From Micrasema longulum (lineage: Eukaryota > Arthropoda > Insecta > Trichoptera > Brachycentridae), in NCBI GenBank assembly GCA_022494885.1, contig JAGVSM010004935.1:36833-100832 (forward strand): 64,000 nucleotides of DNA. The letters run 5' to 3'. Positions 23,105 through 33,468 of the stretch are shown piece after piece. The notes beneath the pieces were generated by a model. The model did not search any database and had not been told where the DNA came from. It saw only the letters and a program-made list of their open reading frames with translations. Made by a program: the position numbers and the translations under genes. Every line of letters begins with the position of its first letter. The stretch's first letter is position 1.

Positions 23105-23400
23105 ATTTGGCCAACGAGCGCTTTCGCCTAAGTAGGCGTCTTCAGGAGTGGTAAATTGTTTTTTTTATTCTTCATGTGTTTGTTCCGTACCCTTTTCAAT
23201 AATAAATATTAGTTAATTCTAATTTATGTCCGATATTAAGCTTTCTGTCATAAAAATTAATTGTTTTGCTAACTATACGAACCTGAAGTTTTTGTCTGCC
23301 AAAAACCTTGTAAAAAATAGTTTAAAAATTTAAAATGTTGTAAACAATTTACCAGTTACGAAGGTGTACTACTCAGGCGAAAGCGTTCGTTGGTGGAAAA
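23105..23400. repeat. Inverted pair of Penelope-type, hammerhead-like ends
   Basis: On the minus strand 23152-23110 reads CTGAAGACG, a GCCT/AGGC stem, then GAAAGCGCTCGTTGG. On the plus strand 23352-23395 reads a degraded version ending AGGCGAAAGCGTTCGTTGG. The two lie head to head about 200 bp apart. Core, stem and GAAA follow hammerhead order, but stem I is poor. The association with Penelope-like elements is inferred. Confidence 0.4.
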
Positions 23401-24780
23401 AAACAATGTAAAACTGATCCGAGGAATTTTATTGTCATTTTTATCAAAAGAAGAAGTATCTGTTCTATTTCTACTCTCTATCCGCCTACCTTTGCTCGTG
23501 TCCAACAGCTGTTTTAGAAGCTGACTCAGTTTTTGTTTTGTGTTTAGATTTCGAGGCAAAGGCAAATATGTTTGTTTAATTAAAATGAAGTCAAATGGAT
23601 TTAAAAATGATTTGTGTTAAGTGATCTCCGTAGCTGTTGATACGGCACATTGCATGCGTCTCCAATTAGTATTATTGTATCATTTCATATTTCGAGGTGC
23701 ATTCGCGTCGCTGTCTTTAATATTAACGGTCATTTTTATTGGAAGCAGATCAAGAGTTATTTCTGGGCTTTCGCAAACACCACATTAATTTTAGATATGT
23801 CGTAACGGAGATTGTCCATTGAATTTTGTCGTCGTTTCAAATCTGCTAAAGAAATATTTTAATACACCAAAAACGAGCGGGCTGAATTATTACGTTTAAT
23901 TTCGTCTCGGAGAGTTTCGAAGTTACGCAATCCACGAATAAACTGAATGAAACTGTTCGATTCTGAAAAACCCATACGCCTCTTGATATATCAGTTAATA
24001 AATTTCTAAACGACTCAGGCGTTGTTTTTAAAATTGCCATTAGTGTTTTACTCGATATATATGCAATGTTGTTCCATAATCATTAAGAACGCCAGCAATT
24101 ATTGTTTTTTTTCGTTTTGAATGGTTAAATTAGTAAGCCTTGTATTTTCAAGTCGCCGAGATCTATTTTCACATGTGTTAATTTACTCCAGAATTGCATT
24201 TGCGTTCAAAAAATTGGATCACGTTTCGAAATTCCACGCAATTTTTCCACGAACCTAGCGTAGTAACACGTGAATGCATTTTTAGGGATAATAATGTATT
24301 TCAAATGCTCACCGAAGTATTTGATCCGAAAAAAACACTCGAGCTAGCGATCGAGAAACTATTTCAAACTGCAAAAATTACCACGCACTAGAATCACGAC
24401 GAGAACAATCTCACTCACTGGTCTTCAAAATCACTTTAGAATTAACCAAAAAATTGGACAAAAATATCAGTTTTCAACTGTTGATTGTTCAATACTGTAT
24501 TTTGGATTTCGCTATTTTTTCTTTACACTTGACTTTTATTCTATTTCCGCCTGGGAGTCGGGAGACGTACTGCGACTACGCCTGCTAGGTCTGGAATTTT
24601 CCCAAGTTTCCCCCGAAAGTGTTGCGGATATTTTGGGCGGCGGTCCCGCCTAACACTGGAAGACGATTGTAGGCGCGTGGGCGGCGCCGCGGGATATTGC
24701 CCGTGGAAAATCACTTCCAGAAACCAGCGGGAATATTTCGATTTCAAAAACGATTCGAACTATTTCAGATGTCTACAATT
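23401..24780. other. Unassigned region, possible old retroelement
   Basis: The minus strand has a short coding-looking run near 23970-23850 reading FIQFIRGLRNFETLRDEIKR, loosely like a retroelement gag helix region, with frame breaks on both sides. 24540-24720 is a GC-rich block that could be part of an LTR. No protease, reverse transcriptase or matching LTR pair is visible, so the assignment is weak. Confidence 0.25.
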
Positions 24781-25274
24781 GATGCTTGTCTGTCAAATTC
24801 ACGGTGTTTCGGGTTCGATTTCAAATTAAATACCAACAAATATATGTATCTAAAGAAAAAGTTCTTTGACCGTAAAAATTTGCCCCGGTGCAAAATAACT
24901 CAAATATTTATTTATTTACCCTCAAAAACCTTTTACATATACGAAGGTAATAAACAATTTACAAACATAAAGATTAATTTAAAAATGAAAAAAACAAACA
25001 AAAATACTAGGTACTCAGTTATTATTTTAATAAATTAAGAATAATTGGTTTTTCAAGTTTGTTAACGTTGTAACAAATATATCTATTTTTTTGGTCATCT
25101 CTGTGTCTGTTCCCGAAATAGTGAAAGTTCGGGAATAGACAATTAACGTGCAAATTTGACTTAAAGGTATATTAATGTATCTAAATTTATATGATACCTC
25201 GTTGGTCTATTAGGCACATTGAAATATGTACATACATTTGCCCAAATCAGACAAAAAAGGTTATTTACAGTATA
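24781..25274. other. AT-rich spacer
   Basis: Nothing recognisable. The open frame to 25038 is low-complexity Lys/Asn/Phe coding by AT-rich DNA. Confidence 0.4.
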
Positions 25275-25640
25275 CAGGTGTTAATTAAACCCTGTCACAC
25301 CCGAAACCACAATGATGCTGACGATATGAGCAAGAAGACATATTGGCACATTAAAATATTTTTTTAGAACGAATAAAATTTAAAAAAAATAACTATCATA
25401 AAAAGCAAATGGTTGCTTACTTCTGAAGGACAGAAACGAGGAGGAGGAGGGGGGAGTCTGATACTGCGCCGCGCTCCCCTCACTTCTTCCCTGCAGAAAT
25501 AAGCAACCATTTGTTTCTTTAAATATTTTATTTAAAAAAAAATCTTTGTCCTAAATATTTTTTTTAATATGCTAATATGTCTTCTTGCCCATACTGATCA
25601 TTGTGGTTTCCGGATATGACAGGGTTTAAAGAACATCCTG
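25275..25640. mobile_element. Palindromic MITE with TATA target site, copy 1
   Basis: A 366-bp near-palindrome. The outer arms carry CCCTGTCACACCCGAAACCA and ATGCTGACGATATGAGCAAG (diverged here). The inner arms carry CAAATGGTTGCTTACTTCTG and its reverse complement. The flanks read TATA on each side. The other copies begin at 29034, 43904, 47885 and 58412. Confidence 0.8.
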
Positions 25641-26061
25641 TATAATATCTCTTATATGATAATAAATTTGATGTAACTAATCACGGTTGGTACATATTTC
25701 GACGTTTTTAAATAGATTTGTCCATTTTTTAAACAAATTATTCCAAAAAATGACTCTTAGGTATCAGTTTTGCGTAAAGCTGTCACTTGTTTGGCTATGT
25801 AAAATTATCACTATTTTTACATTATTATATTTATAATAGCAAGTAGGGTTTATTTTTCCAATATTTTGGTTGTTTGATTAAAATGTTGGTTTTTCATTAC
25901 TTTTGTAAATATATCGCATTGAAAAAATAAAAACTTATTTTTATTGCAATTCCCTAACGGTTAAAATTTGTACCACTTTTAAATTTTATTTTATGGAGTT
26001 TGAAAAAATCAACAAATACACCTAAATGTTTTCAACCTACAAAAAAAATAAAGGAAAAAGG
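25641..26061. other. AT-rich spacer
   Basis: No feature recognised between the two mobile elements. Confidence 0.4.
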
Positions 26062-26861
26062 CATAGAATTAGGAATAGTCCAGAAGGAGCGTAGAATCAT
26101 ATTTGAATACATCGAACTGTGTCCAAAAATTACCCCACTATGCTCCACTTTCGCCACGCGCATTCGTGATGTCGCCGCGTAATGTTGCACGATGGGAAAA
26201 AATATAATCATAATGTAAGGTTAAAAAAAGTAATCTGTTAATTTCTCTTAAATTTTATTGTGCACGCGGAAACATTGATTGACACAACAGAGTAGATAAG
26301 TAAAGGGTCATTTAATAAGAGTAATTGAATCAATGAATTTTGAACTTAAAATATAAAACAAATTTTATTTTGCATAAAACGAATATTTTTATATCATGTG
26401 AAATAATATTTTATGTTTTAAAGATAATACCGGTCAAATATCAACCACAGAGTTGTTTAATCCAAGTTCCAATTTTCATCAGTTCTCTCAGTAGATGAGC
26501 AAAGTAGGGTAAAAAAAAATAATACCCAGGCAACATTAACAAAATGTCCATTTTCTTTTCTTTGACAATCTGACAAACGGAAAAATAATTCAATTTTTAA
26601 GTAATGTATTTGCTACTTACATATTCATTTGCTAATTACAATGAAATGTGTTCCCACCCTGTTTATTTAAGATCCTAACAGTATTTCTACACATTAAAAG
26701 GACACAACACGGCATAGTTGAATTCAAACCAGGAGCTGCGTACTGAGCGACGTCTACAAAGAATCTAATGGGTCAAAACGTAAACCTACTCATTTATGAG
26801 TAGTTTAGTCGCCTTCTGTTTGATGCTCGTATGCGGTTTTTGGACTATTCTAAATTCTATG
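26062..26861 (+). mobile_element. hAT-like non-autonomous element, copy 4, with perfect 8-bp duplication
   Basis: An 800-bp copy bounded by CATAGAATTAGGAATAGTCC and its reverse complement. The flanking octamer GAAAAAGG occurs exactly at 26054-26061 and 26862-26869. This is the clearest target-site duplication of the family and the main support for the hAT assignment. No transposase frame is present. Confidence 0.88.
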
Positions 26862-27344
26862 GAAAAAGGTTTAAAAAAAACTCTACTAAATCTATGTTCA
26901 GTGATCAAAAAGTTAAGGGAATTTGGTAATTTAGGTCAGTGTTTTTCAACCTTTTTTAAATACATTGATTTTATTTTTTATAAAAATATTTTTAGTACCG
27001 TTGGCGGCGTTAATATACATTTAATTGGAATTTAATGTGAAAAGTATGTGTCATAAATAACCCTTTTTGTCGAAAATACAAATACGTAATTAAATAAACC
27101 TTACCATCTTTTCTATTTCCAAATGCATGTCCCATTATTGAGGTCTTGCATTCGATTCCTGGCAGGGTTGGTGATTATTAAGGTCTTTTATACTGCATTT
27201 ATTTTATTTGATCGCTTTTACGTAAAAATCTTTAAATATTTTTCCTCTCCTTAGTTTATTTTTTCTCGTTTAAAATTTATTATTATTTTTGTTTTAATGT
27301 TTGGCTTTTTCAGAAGATTTTTTGTTTTTATTCATACCTATATA
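26862..27344. other. AT-rich spacer with tRNA-like B box
   Basis: GCATTCGATTCCTGGCAGGG at 27148-27167 resembles the B-box part of SINE family B. The rest has no recognisable feature. Confidence 0.35.
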
Positions 27345-27661
27345 CTAGGTGCACAACTAAGTTTCTGGGTTTCACACATAGATGGCACTAGCGGCACGTG
27401 CAGTGAACACACATGTCAGAAGTTGTGTTTATTTTATAGGTTAAACAGCTGTCAGTAATAATCAAGCATAATACCAACACATATCGTAACCCAAAAATAT
27501 TTATTTTAACGTAAAAGATGTCGAATTTCGTGCCAAATAAACAGCATTTGCGGGTGGCTTTGCTTTGCTTTAACCTTTAAAAAAGTGCAGCTGAAGCACG
27601 TCATTTGCTTGGGGAGACCTACGGAGAACATGCACCATCGAGATCGATGGCCCATGGCTTA

Positions 27662-28530
27662 GGCTAAGTGTCTACTTGAGATAAAATCTCGAGAGAAAGT
27701 CTCGAGATCTGTCTCAGGGTGTTGTCCATTTGAGATCACTATCGGTCTCGAGATAGATATGGGAGACTCGACGCTGACTTTAGTCTCGAGACCAATACAA
27801 TTCCGTGTCGACTAGAGAGTCAACACGCAGTCTGCTCTGTGACTTGATCGTACGTTCATGTGTTTTTATTTTTCAAAATGGATTCGCGTCAGGCCCTAGC
27901 TTTTTTTATTGCGTAAAAGATTGTGCAAAAACGGAAAATAAAAAAAAGAAGTATTGGGTGAGGAAATGGGTGGATCGTCGAATTGACTTTGGAGCCGGTT
28001 CAACTCTCGTAAATGAGTTGCGGTTGGAAAATGCACAGCAGTTTAAAATTTTTACTCTGATGTCTTCAGTGGAATTCGACCTGCTTTTAGATATAGTAAA
28101 ACATCAGATTGTTAAGCAAGATACAAAATTTCGTGATGCGATTCCTGTTCATGCACTCATTTTCTTGCCACGATTTTTACAACTCGTGGTTAACATTCCA
28201 TAAAAATTCCCTTTCCTCGTAAAGATTTATTAAGTAATTGAAAACTTTTCTCATCCGTCCATTGTTGTACGCTCATTTGATCAAATTAATTAAATTAATT
28301 TAAACCCAAAAAAAAACAAAAAATGCAATGCGCTGTTTGAGAGTGCTCTCAGCTTTCCTGACATTGACGGAAGACTGGAGACTAGATATCGATTGCAGGA
28401 ATAAAATGTCCACTTGTGACACGTGTAGTCTCGGCGACCAGTAACGATTTGTCTCCGAGAGTGCTCTCAGGCCCATATACATTTGTGAGTCTGGTCTCGA
28501 GACTATTATGTCGCAAGTGGACACTTACTC
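27662..28530 (+). mobile_element. PIF/Harbinger-like element with TTA duplication
   Basis: An 869-bp insertion in the mariner. The ends GGCTAAGTGTCTACTT and GAGTAAGTGTCCACTT (reverse complement) are flanked by TTA at 27659-27661 and 28531-28533. A 3-bp TTA duplication is characteristic of PIF/Harbinger. Subterminal TCTCGAGA words are abundant at both ends. It carries only an N-terminal transposase piece. Confidence 0.8.
27805..28203 (+). pseudogene. PIF/Harbinger transposase N-terminal fragment
   Basis: The open frame contains KKYWVRKWVDRRIDFGAGST, LVNELRLENAQQFKIF and FDLLLDIVKHQIVKQDTKFR, matching the N-terminal region before the DDE nuclease in HARBI1-like proteins. The frame stops after VHALIFLPRFLQ, where the family normally continues into the catalytic domain, so the nuclease is missing. 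The start codon is uncertain because the first 40 residues look non-homologous. Its position inside the TTA-flanked element supports the assignment. Confidence 0.7.
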
Positions 28531-28752
28531 TTAGCTGGGCTACGCTTGGCCAATTTTGAAGAAGTGCAAAATTGGTTGGATGTATGGTTTCGGTCCAAAG
28601 ACGCATAATTTTACCGTCATGGTATTCATGTATTGCCAGAGAGATGGCACAGATATATATCTAGTGAGAGGAATTACTTTGAATAAACAAAATTTTGGAC
28701 TCTTAAAATTTGCATTTTTTAATGATGAAAAAAACCCGTGTTGAGCACCTAG

Positions 28753-29033
28753 TATATTATGTTACAATATTTTTTTTTACATTATTCTATCTTATATTAT
28801 TATTTATACTTTATGGTAGAGTTGGCTCTGCGCTATTTAGCCATTTGTCTGGAATTAAAAATCATTTTAACAAATAAATTTTTACAATTCACTTTCTAAT
28901 GACCTAAAAATATACGAAACATATACGTACTTAAAAAAAACACCTAAATGAAACAGTTTTTACAGCCCGTGTGACGAATGATATGTGATGTTATTTTATC
29001 GACTTTTTATTTAAACTATCGTGTTATTATATG
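28753..29033. other. AT-rich spacer
   Basis: Nothing recognised. Confidence 0.4.
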
Positions 29034-29419
29034 CAGGGTGTTCTTTAAACCCTGTCACATCCGAAACCACGATGATCAGTATGAGCAAGAAGACATATTG
29101 GCACATTAAAATAAATTTTTAGAACGAATAAAATTTTAAAAAAATATACATTAAAAAAAAACAAATAGTTGTTAACTTCTGCAGGAGATAAAAGAGGAGG
29201 GGGAGGGGGAGTCTGCCACATTGTTAACCACGCGGCCGAGCCCCCCTCGCTTCTCCCCTGCAGAAGTAAGCAACCATTTGTTATTTTTCATATTTTATTT
29301 TTACAAATTTTCTTCGTTCTAAATGTTTTTTTTAATATGCCAATATGTCTTCTCGCCCATACTGATCATCGTGGTTTCGGATGTGACAGGGTAAACCCTT
29401 CTTTAAAAAGAACCACCTG
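29034..29419. mobile_element. Palindromic MITE with TATA target site, copy 2
   Basis: A 386-bp near-palindrome starting CAGGGTGTTCTTTAAACCCT, with flanks TATG and TATA. It has the same outer and inner inverted repeats as the copy at 25275. Confidence 0.8.
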
Positions 29420-29910
29420 TATAATATCCCCTCATACCAGCACTTTTGCCGATTGGTAATATTTCGTACAAATAAAATATGTAATGTAATGTAATTTTAA
29501 ATATTATTTTTTCGTATCTGGCACCCGAATCGTGAGACTCATAACCTTATCTTCATATGACATATGATTTGGTTTAACAATGCACTGCCCTATGCAGCAC
29601 TTGGTACGGAAAAGAAAATGATGTTGATGATGAATTCGACAGGGGGATATTAGTAGTATTTAATTGAGTTTTTGCCAAAATTTGGGAGTTTCTCATTGGA
29701 AGGGTGGGCGCGTTGGAACATGGCCACCTGTCGACGTGTTTCCAGAAAGATTTGTTATAAACACAACCAATCTCGGGTACATACGGCTGTCCTTGTTATT
29801 TGTAATTTCTCGTGTTGTCATAATATTATTCTGGACACTAAACTTGTTACGTCATTTTTCGATCTCTTTCTCTCTCACAATTTCTATTGCAATTGACGAA
29901 AACAACAAAC
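29420..29910. other. Spacer without recognised gene
   Basis: The open frames at 29664-29933 overlap in two frames and run into the SINE, so neither is supported. Confidence 0.4.
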
Positions 29911-30030
29911 GGCCTCCGTGGTGTAATGGCTAAGACACTCGATTCACGCACGGAAGGTTTGGGTTCGATTCCCGGTGAGAACACAAAAAAAATATGTGAT
30001 TTTTCTTAGGCCTGGGTGTTCATCGCTGTA
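29911..30030 (+). repeat. tRNA-derived SINE (family A), copy 1
   Basis: The tRNA-like head has a perfect A box TGGTGTAATGG (29919-29929) and a perfect B box GGTTCGATTCC (29962-29972) of the Pol III promoter. It is followed by a short A-rich stretch and a body containing GCCTGGGTGTTC. A second copy lies at 58128-58265. The acceptor ends do not pair as a mature tRNA, so a SINE is preferred. Confidence 0.75.
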
Positions 30031-30035
30031 ATGAA

Positions 30036-30125
30036 GAACTCGAGACAAGATCTGGACTTTTTTGGTGTAAGTCTTTATAATTTTCAAAATTCACTAAGAT
30101 AGACCGGATCTTGTCTTGAGGTAGC
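30036..30125 (+). repeat. LINE 3'-end hairpin (family with 52358-53592)
   Basis: CTCGAGACAAGATCTGG near 30048 pairs with CCGGATCTTGTCTTGAG near 30104. This matches the hairpin at the end of the plus-strand LINE at 53371-53455 and, in reverse, at 35526-35615. The left arm still encodes an NSRQDLDFF-like tail. Confidence 0.6.
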
Positions 30126-30246
30126 AAAAAGTTTACACTCCGCGGAACTGATTCCGTTTAGCGCCTGGCTAATATTAAAGAAAACAATTGCTCATTAAAA
30201 CAATGCTTCCCATTTATTACAAAACAAAGTGCAACTCACGCCTTTA

Positions 30247-30489
30247 AGCTAGGGTTTCCTAGGACAGCGGTGCCCATATTTTAACGGCCGTAGTGAACGG
30301 TGATGCGGTGGAAAACCGTCGTAACGGTGACTAGAGTGTGGTTTCCTAGGAAAACGGTGTTATCAACACCATTTAACACCGTTTCACTAGGAAACCACTC
30401 TCTAGTCGACGTTACGACGGCTGTCTACCGCATCACCGTTCACTACGGCCGTTAAAATACGGGCACAGCTGTCTTAGGAAACCCTAGCT
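30247..30489. mobile_element. Palindromic MITE with TTA duplication, copy 1
   Basis: A 243-bp fold-back begins AGCTAGGGTTTCCTAGGACA and ends in its reverse complement, with TTA on both sides (30244-30246 and 30490-30492). Subterminal inverted segments such as GCGGTGG / CCGCATCACC also pair. A TTA duplication fits PIF/Harbinger. A longer copy is at 46762-47129. Confidence 0.8.
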
Positions 30490-30836
30490 TTAGATGCTTA
30501 TTTAATAAGGTTTAATGCACATTATAAAAATTAATTGGACTGATTTTCTTACTTAAATACGAAATGACAGCCGGTTTAGCGCAAAAAGTTGACTTTTTCG
30601 AAAACTTCAAGCTCTGGTTGAGGGCCAAAAGCAGTATCAAATATTTTTTGCATTCCGAGTAATCCAAAAAGCAACTTTTTAGACCCCTTTCATTTCGAAA
30701 TTCAGAAAAAAAAATATTGGCACACCCTATTGAACACGTTTAGAAAAAAAAATTGTTAACATATTCTATTTTTCATACAGAAAACTTTTTTTACTTTCTA
30801 GATACATTTTATCTTCCCATCATAATCGAGGCCCTG
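30490..30836. other. AT-rich spacer ending in a partial repeat
   Basis: 30740-30836 carries a diverged version of the TTTCATACAGAAAACTT ... TTATCTTCCCA ... TAATCGAGGCCCTG sequence that also precedes the MITE at 1992 and forms the end of 58775-59003. Nothing else is recognised. Confidence 0.45.
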
Positions 30837-30924
30837 GGCTGGTATTCTAAACACTCTCGCGACCGTATTAAACTGTTTTAAAAACTGTTTTCTCGTGCCG
30901 CGAGAGTGGTTCAGAATAGCACCC
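30837..30924. mobile_element. Short palindromic MITE (CTG/CAG target site), copy 4
   Basis: 88-bp element, left end GGCTGGTATTCTAAACACTC, right end GAGTGGTTCAGAATAGCACC, flanked by CTG (30834-30836) and CAG (30925-30927). Same family as 8527 and 8639. Confidence 0.7.
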
Positions 30925-30999
30925 CAGATATATCGCTTCATACCCAAATTCAATCCAATTTATTGATTAAGTATAGATTTATTTATTGATTAAGTATAG

Positions 31000-31432
31000 T
31001 AGAGGTTGAATGCTGTCGAAATGCGATCCCTCGGGCGAATGTGTGGTAAAACGATGTATGATAGGTGCACAAATGTCGAGATCCGTGAAGTGTGTAAGGC
31101 TGAGACATGCATTATTGACAGAATCAAGAAAGGGGTGCTGCGTTGGTTTGGACATGTAGAGCGAATGGACAGCGAAAGAACGGCTTAAAGGATCTACGAT
31201 ACAAATGTTGATGGATGCAGAAAACGAGGAAGACCGAGAAAGACATGGCACGATCAAGTCCATCAAATACTTGAAGATGGACATGTCAAAAGTAGAATAA
31301 TCGGCGTGCGTGCATGAGAAGATGTATGAATGTAGAGGAAGCGAGGTCTGTATGCCAAGATAGAGTGTTATGGCGTTCTATCCTCTCTGCCTACCCCTAC
31401 GGGGAAACGGCGTGATGGTTTGTTTGTTTGTT
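31000..31432 (+). pseudogene. RTE-type LINE C-terminal fragment with TTTG-repeat tail
   Basis: Reads LNAVEMRSLGRMCGKTMYD, then IKKGVLRWFGHVERMDSERT, a stop, and GRPRKTWHDQVHQILEDGHV. It is closely similar to the fragment at 13464-14457 and collinear with the RTE pieces at 50206 and 54290. It ends in a short (TTTG)n repeat at about 31421-31432, a common RTE ending. Several frame breaks occur after 31188. Confidence 0.85.
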
Positions 31433-31735
31433 AATTATATTTTCAAATACTCTCAATTTTTATTATTTCAATGTATAAATAAATAAGTATGCCAAATTAA
31501 AGTTTTTTTAAATATTTTTTTAAATGTTAATAATAACTATCCAAAAAACAAATATATATATAAATATAAATCTATACACAAAATATACAGAAAGAAAAAA
31601 ATAGGAAATAGAATGTAAATGATTTTTTTAAAAATATATTATAGGTAGGTACATAAAAATAAACCCATCATCATTCCCTTCCATAGGGCACTACATGGGT
31701 ACATCAATTGCAGCGTATCTTGATATTTTTTTGTT
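31433..31735. other. AT-rich spacer
   Basis: AT-rich without recognisable features. Confidence 0.4.
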
Positions 31736-31739
31736 ACAC

Positions 31740-31915
31740 GAAGGCAAGATGATCAGTCTCACGCTTCAGGTACCAATCCAGGGACTATGAAATTTGTTTA
31801 GTGTAAAAACACCCTTTTAAATAAATAATTCACATTAACCATGTCGGGAGTCGAACCAGAGACCTTTTGCATGGTAGGCAAACGCGCTGACCATTACACC
31901 ACGAGGCCGACGAAT
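31740..31915 (-). repeat. tRNA-derived SINE (family B), copy with full head
   Basis: On the minus strand, a head like a tRNA with A box TGGTGTAATGG and B box GGTTCGACTCC (about 31912-31840) is followed by a body ending in the conserved tail TTTCATAGTCCCTGGATTGG (about 31798-31779) and GAGACTGATCATCTTGCC. The head resembles a Gly-type tRNA sequence. The tail matches 4340-4505 and 39440-39612, so this is a SINE, not a tRNA gene. Confidence 0.75.
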
Positions 31916-32365
31916 AATAACCTTGCAAATGTCATTTACCGTTCACCATCTTTGAAATAATTCAATAGAAAATTCGAAACTCTTTCGACTATTTAACGAA
32001 TCTACCGAAATTTACTGATTTATTTTTCTGTATCTACCGATTTTAGCTTGATGGCGGTTGGAAACTGCACGCTCTGACGCGCGATCCGTCTGTTGTAGGC
32101 TTTCCAACAATGATCAGAGGGCGCTGGCTAAACGCTCTGACAACGTAACGAACGACTCACCAACATGTGGGCAGTTTAGTGATTTTGTTGCAAATACGCG
32201 CGCCGGCGTACTGGCCAATGTATTGGCCAGTGTGTAAAACCGCCTTTGTCCGTCAGTGGAAAATAGTCCACGCAGTAGACAGTAAAATTGTTATCACAGA
32301 TGTTGGCAATGCAAAGACAGAAACGCTTTCACACAAGTATTGTTTTATCGGAACCTCGGACACCT
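31916..32365. other. Spacer upstream of tRNA-Ala
   Basis: No gene recognised. The open frame 32167-32400 runs into the tRNA and is a chance frame. Confidence 0.4.
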
Positions 32366-32438
32366 GGGGGCGTAGCTCAGATGGTAGAGCGCTCGCTTAG
32401 CATGTGAGAGGTACCGGGATCGATACCCGGCGCCTCCA
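32366..32438 (+). tRNA. tRNA-Ala-AGC: tRNA-Ala (anticodon AGC)
   Basis: A complete 73-nt cloverleaf. The acceptor GGGGGCG pairs with CGCCTCC, leaving the discriminator A. The 3:70 pair is G-U, the known identity element for alanyl-tRNA synthetase. The anticodon loop holds AGC. The A box (TAGCTCAGATGG) and B box (GGATCGATACC) are intact. A run of T follows as Pol III terminator. Unlike the SINE heads in this window, all four stems close, so I regard it as a functional gene. CCA is not encoded, as expected for eukaryotes. Confidence 0.97.
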
Positions 32439-32442
32439 ACGA

Positions 32443-32449
32443 TTTTTTT
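32443..32449 (+). terminator. Pol III terminator of tRNA-Ala
   Basis: Seven consecutive T residues start five bases after the tRNA discriminator base. Confidence 0.85.
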
Positions 32450-33063
32450 GCTATTCTTTTTTTTTTATTCCAGACAATAAAAAAATACGTTTTTTTTTAA
32501 TTTTTAATGCGAATTTTATTATTATCGTCTGACACCACCGTATTTAAAATCTTTCAAAATACATGGCAGCTGACTTTGAAATTATCAATGACGCCTCGCG
32601 CGTCCTCTTTTAAATGTGTGTGAAAATATCACTTTTATTTATTTATTTACGGACTTATTCAGTCCATTCAACAATGGCAAACACATTTACTTATAATGCA
32701 TACCGGTACGATTGAAATAAAATATAACTTAAGAAAATTAAAGCCAGGACAAAAATGAAATAATAATTAGGGGAAGGGTGTACAAAATGACATAGATTTT
32801 TTGTAAAATGAAAAAAAAATCATTGGTAACATATTTAGTAAAAAATCTCTTTGGTTTAAAATATACACTATTTTTTAACATCTTAGCATTGTTGTTGTAG
32901 GAAAGAATACAAATCTATCAAATAAAAATACAAAAATAAAAACATACTGCAAAAAACTGTTTCGCCCCACCGGGTGTACAAAATGACATACGATATATAC
33001 TTAGATGGGATGATTATTCAACACTTTTTAACAACAGAGTTTTTTTTATGAATATCAAAGAAT

Positions 33064-33285
33064 TAAAATATTAAATGCACACTTCACAAACAAAAATCTT
33101 GTTTTTTTTATTTAAACCAGCACATTCTGCATGAACCCAGTTTCCACACTTTATGCATTTTAGCCATGTTTCACCTGGCTTTGATCTCGTATATAACTCA
33201 TTAAAATAAATGCATGAGCAGTTATCTTCATCGTCTGTAAGTAGAAGGTCTTCAGTGTCTGAATCAGTAGTAATTTTTTTTACAC
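33064..33285 (-). pseudogene. PHD-like zinc finger, C-terminus of a pogo-like transposase
   Basis: The minus-strand frame reads an acidic run (TTDSDTEDLLLTDDEDN), then CSCIYFNELY, GETWLKCIKCGNWVHAEC and FVCEVC before a stop. The Cys/His order C-x-C, C-x2-C, H-x2-C, C-x2-C fits a PHD-type finger, with W before H as usual. PHD-like fingers are known at the C-terminus of many insect pogo/Tigger-type transposases. There is no in-frame start here; only the tail remains. A host PHD protein is unlikely given the TIR-bounded context. Confidence 0.6.
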
Positions 33286-33468
33286 ATACCTTGTTTCCAC
33301 TTTTCCAGGATATGTTTTTTGGAACCTTTAGCTTTAGCCTCTGATATATTTGGAGTTGTATTCAAATGTCATGTTTTAAGCACATAATTGCGAAGCATTA
33401 TTATTCTTCTAAATTCTATTAAGTGGGGAACAATAACATATTATGTCATTTTACCCTACCGGTACATA

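Larger units (their letters stand above)
27345..28752 (+). mobile_element. Internally deleted mariner with a PIF/Harbinger-like insertion
   Basis: The ends CTAGGTGCACAACTAAG and, in reverse complement, CTAGGTGCTCAACACGG are flanked by TA. The frame starts MSNFVPNKQHLRVALLCFNL (27518 on) and runs to LLGETYGEHAPS. There it joins the C-terminal mariner sequence RSMAHGL and, beyond the insertion, FEEVQNWLDVWFRSKDA and GIHVLPERWHRYI. The whole catalytic centre is deleted, so this was a non-autonomous mariner before the second element landed in it. Confidence 0.85.

Noticed and set aside
29911..29985. tRNA gene at the SINE family A head
   Set aside because: The A and B boxes are perfect, but the acceptor stem does not close, and the unit recurs with a common body at 58128.
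31840..31912. tRNA-Gly-like gene on the minus strand
   Set aside because: It is followed by a SINE body and a tail shared with other copies.
32167..32400. 77-codon frame ending in the tRNA
   Set aside because: It overlaps a complete tRNA-Ala and has no protein motif.
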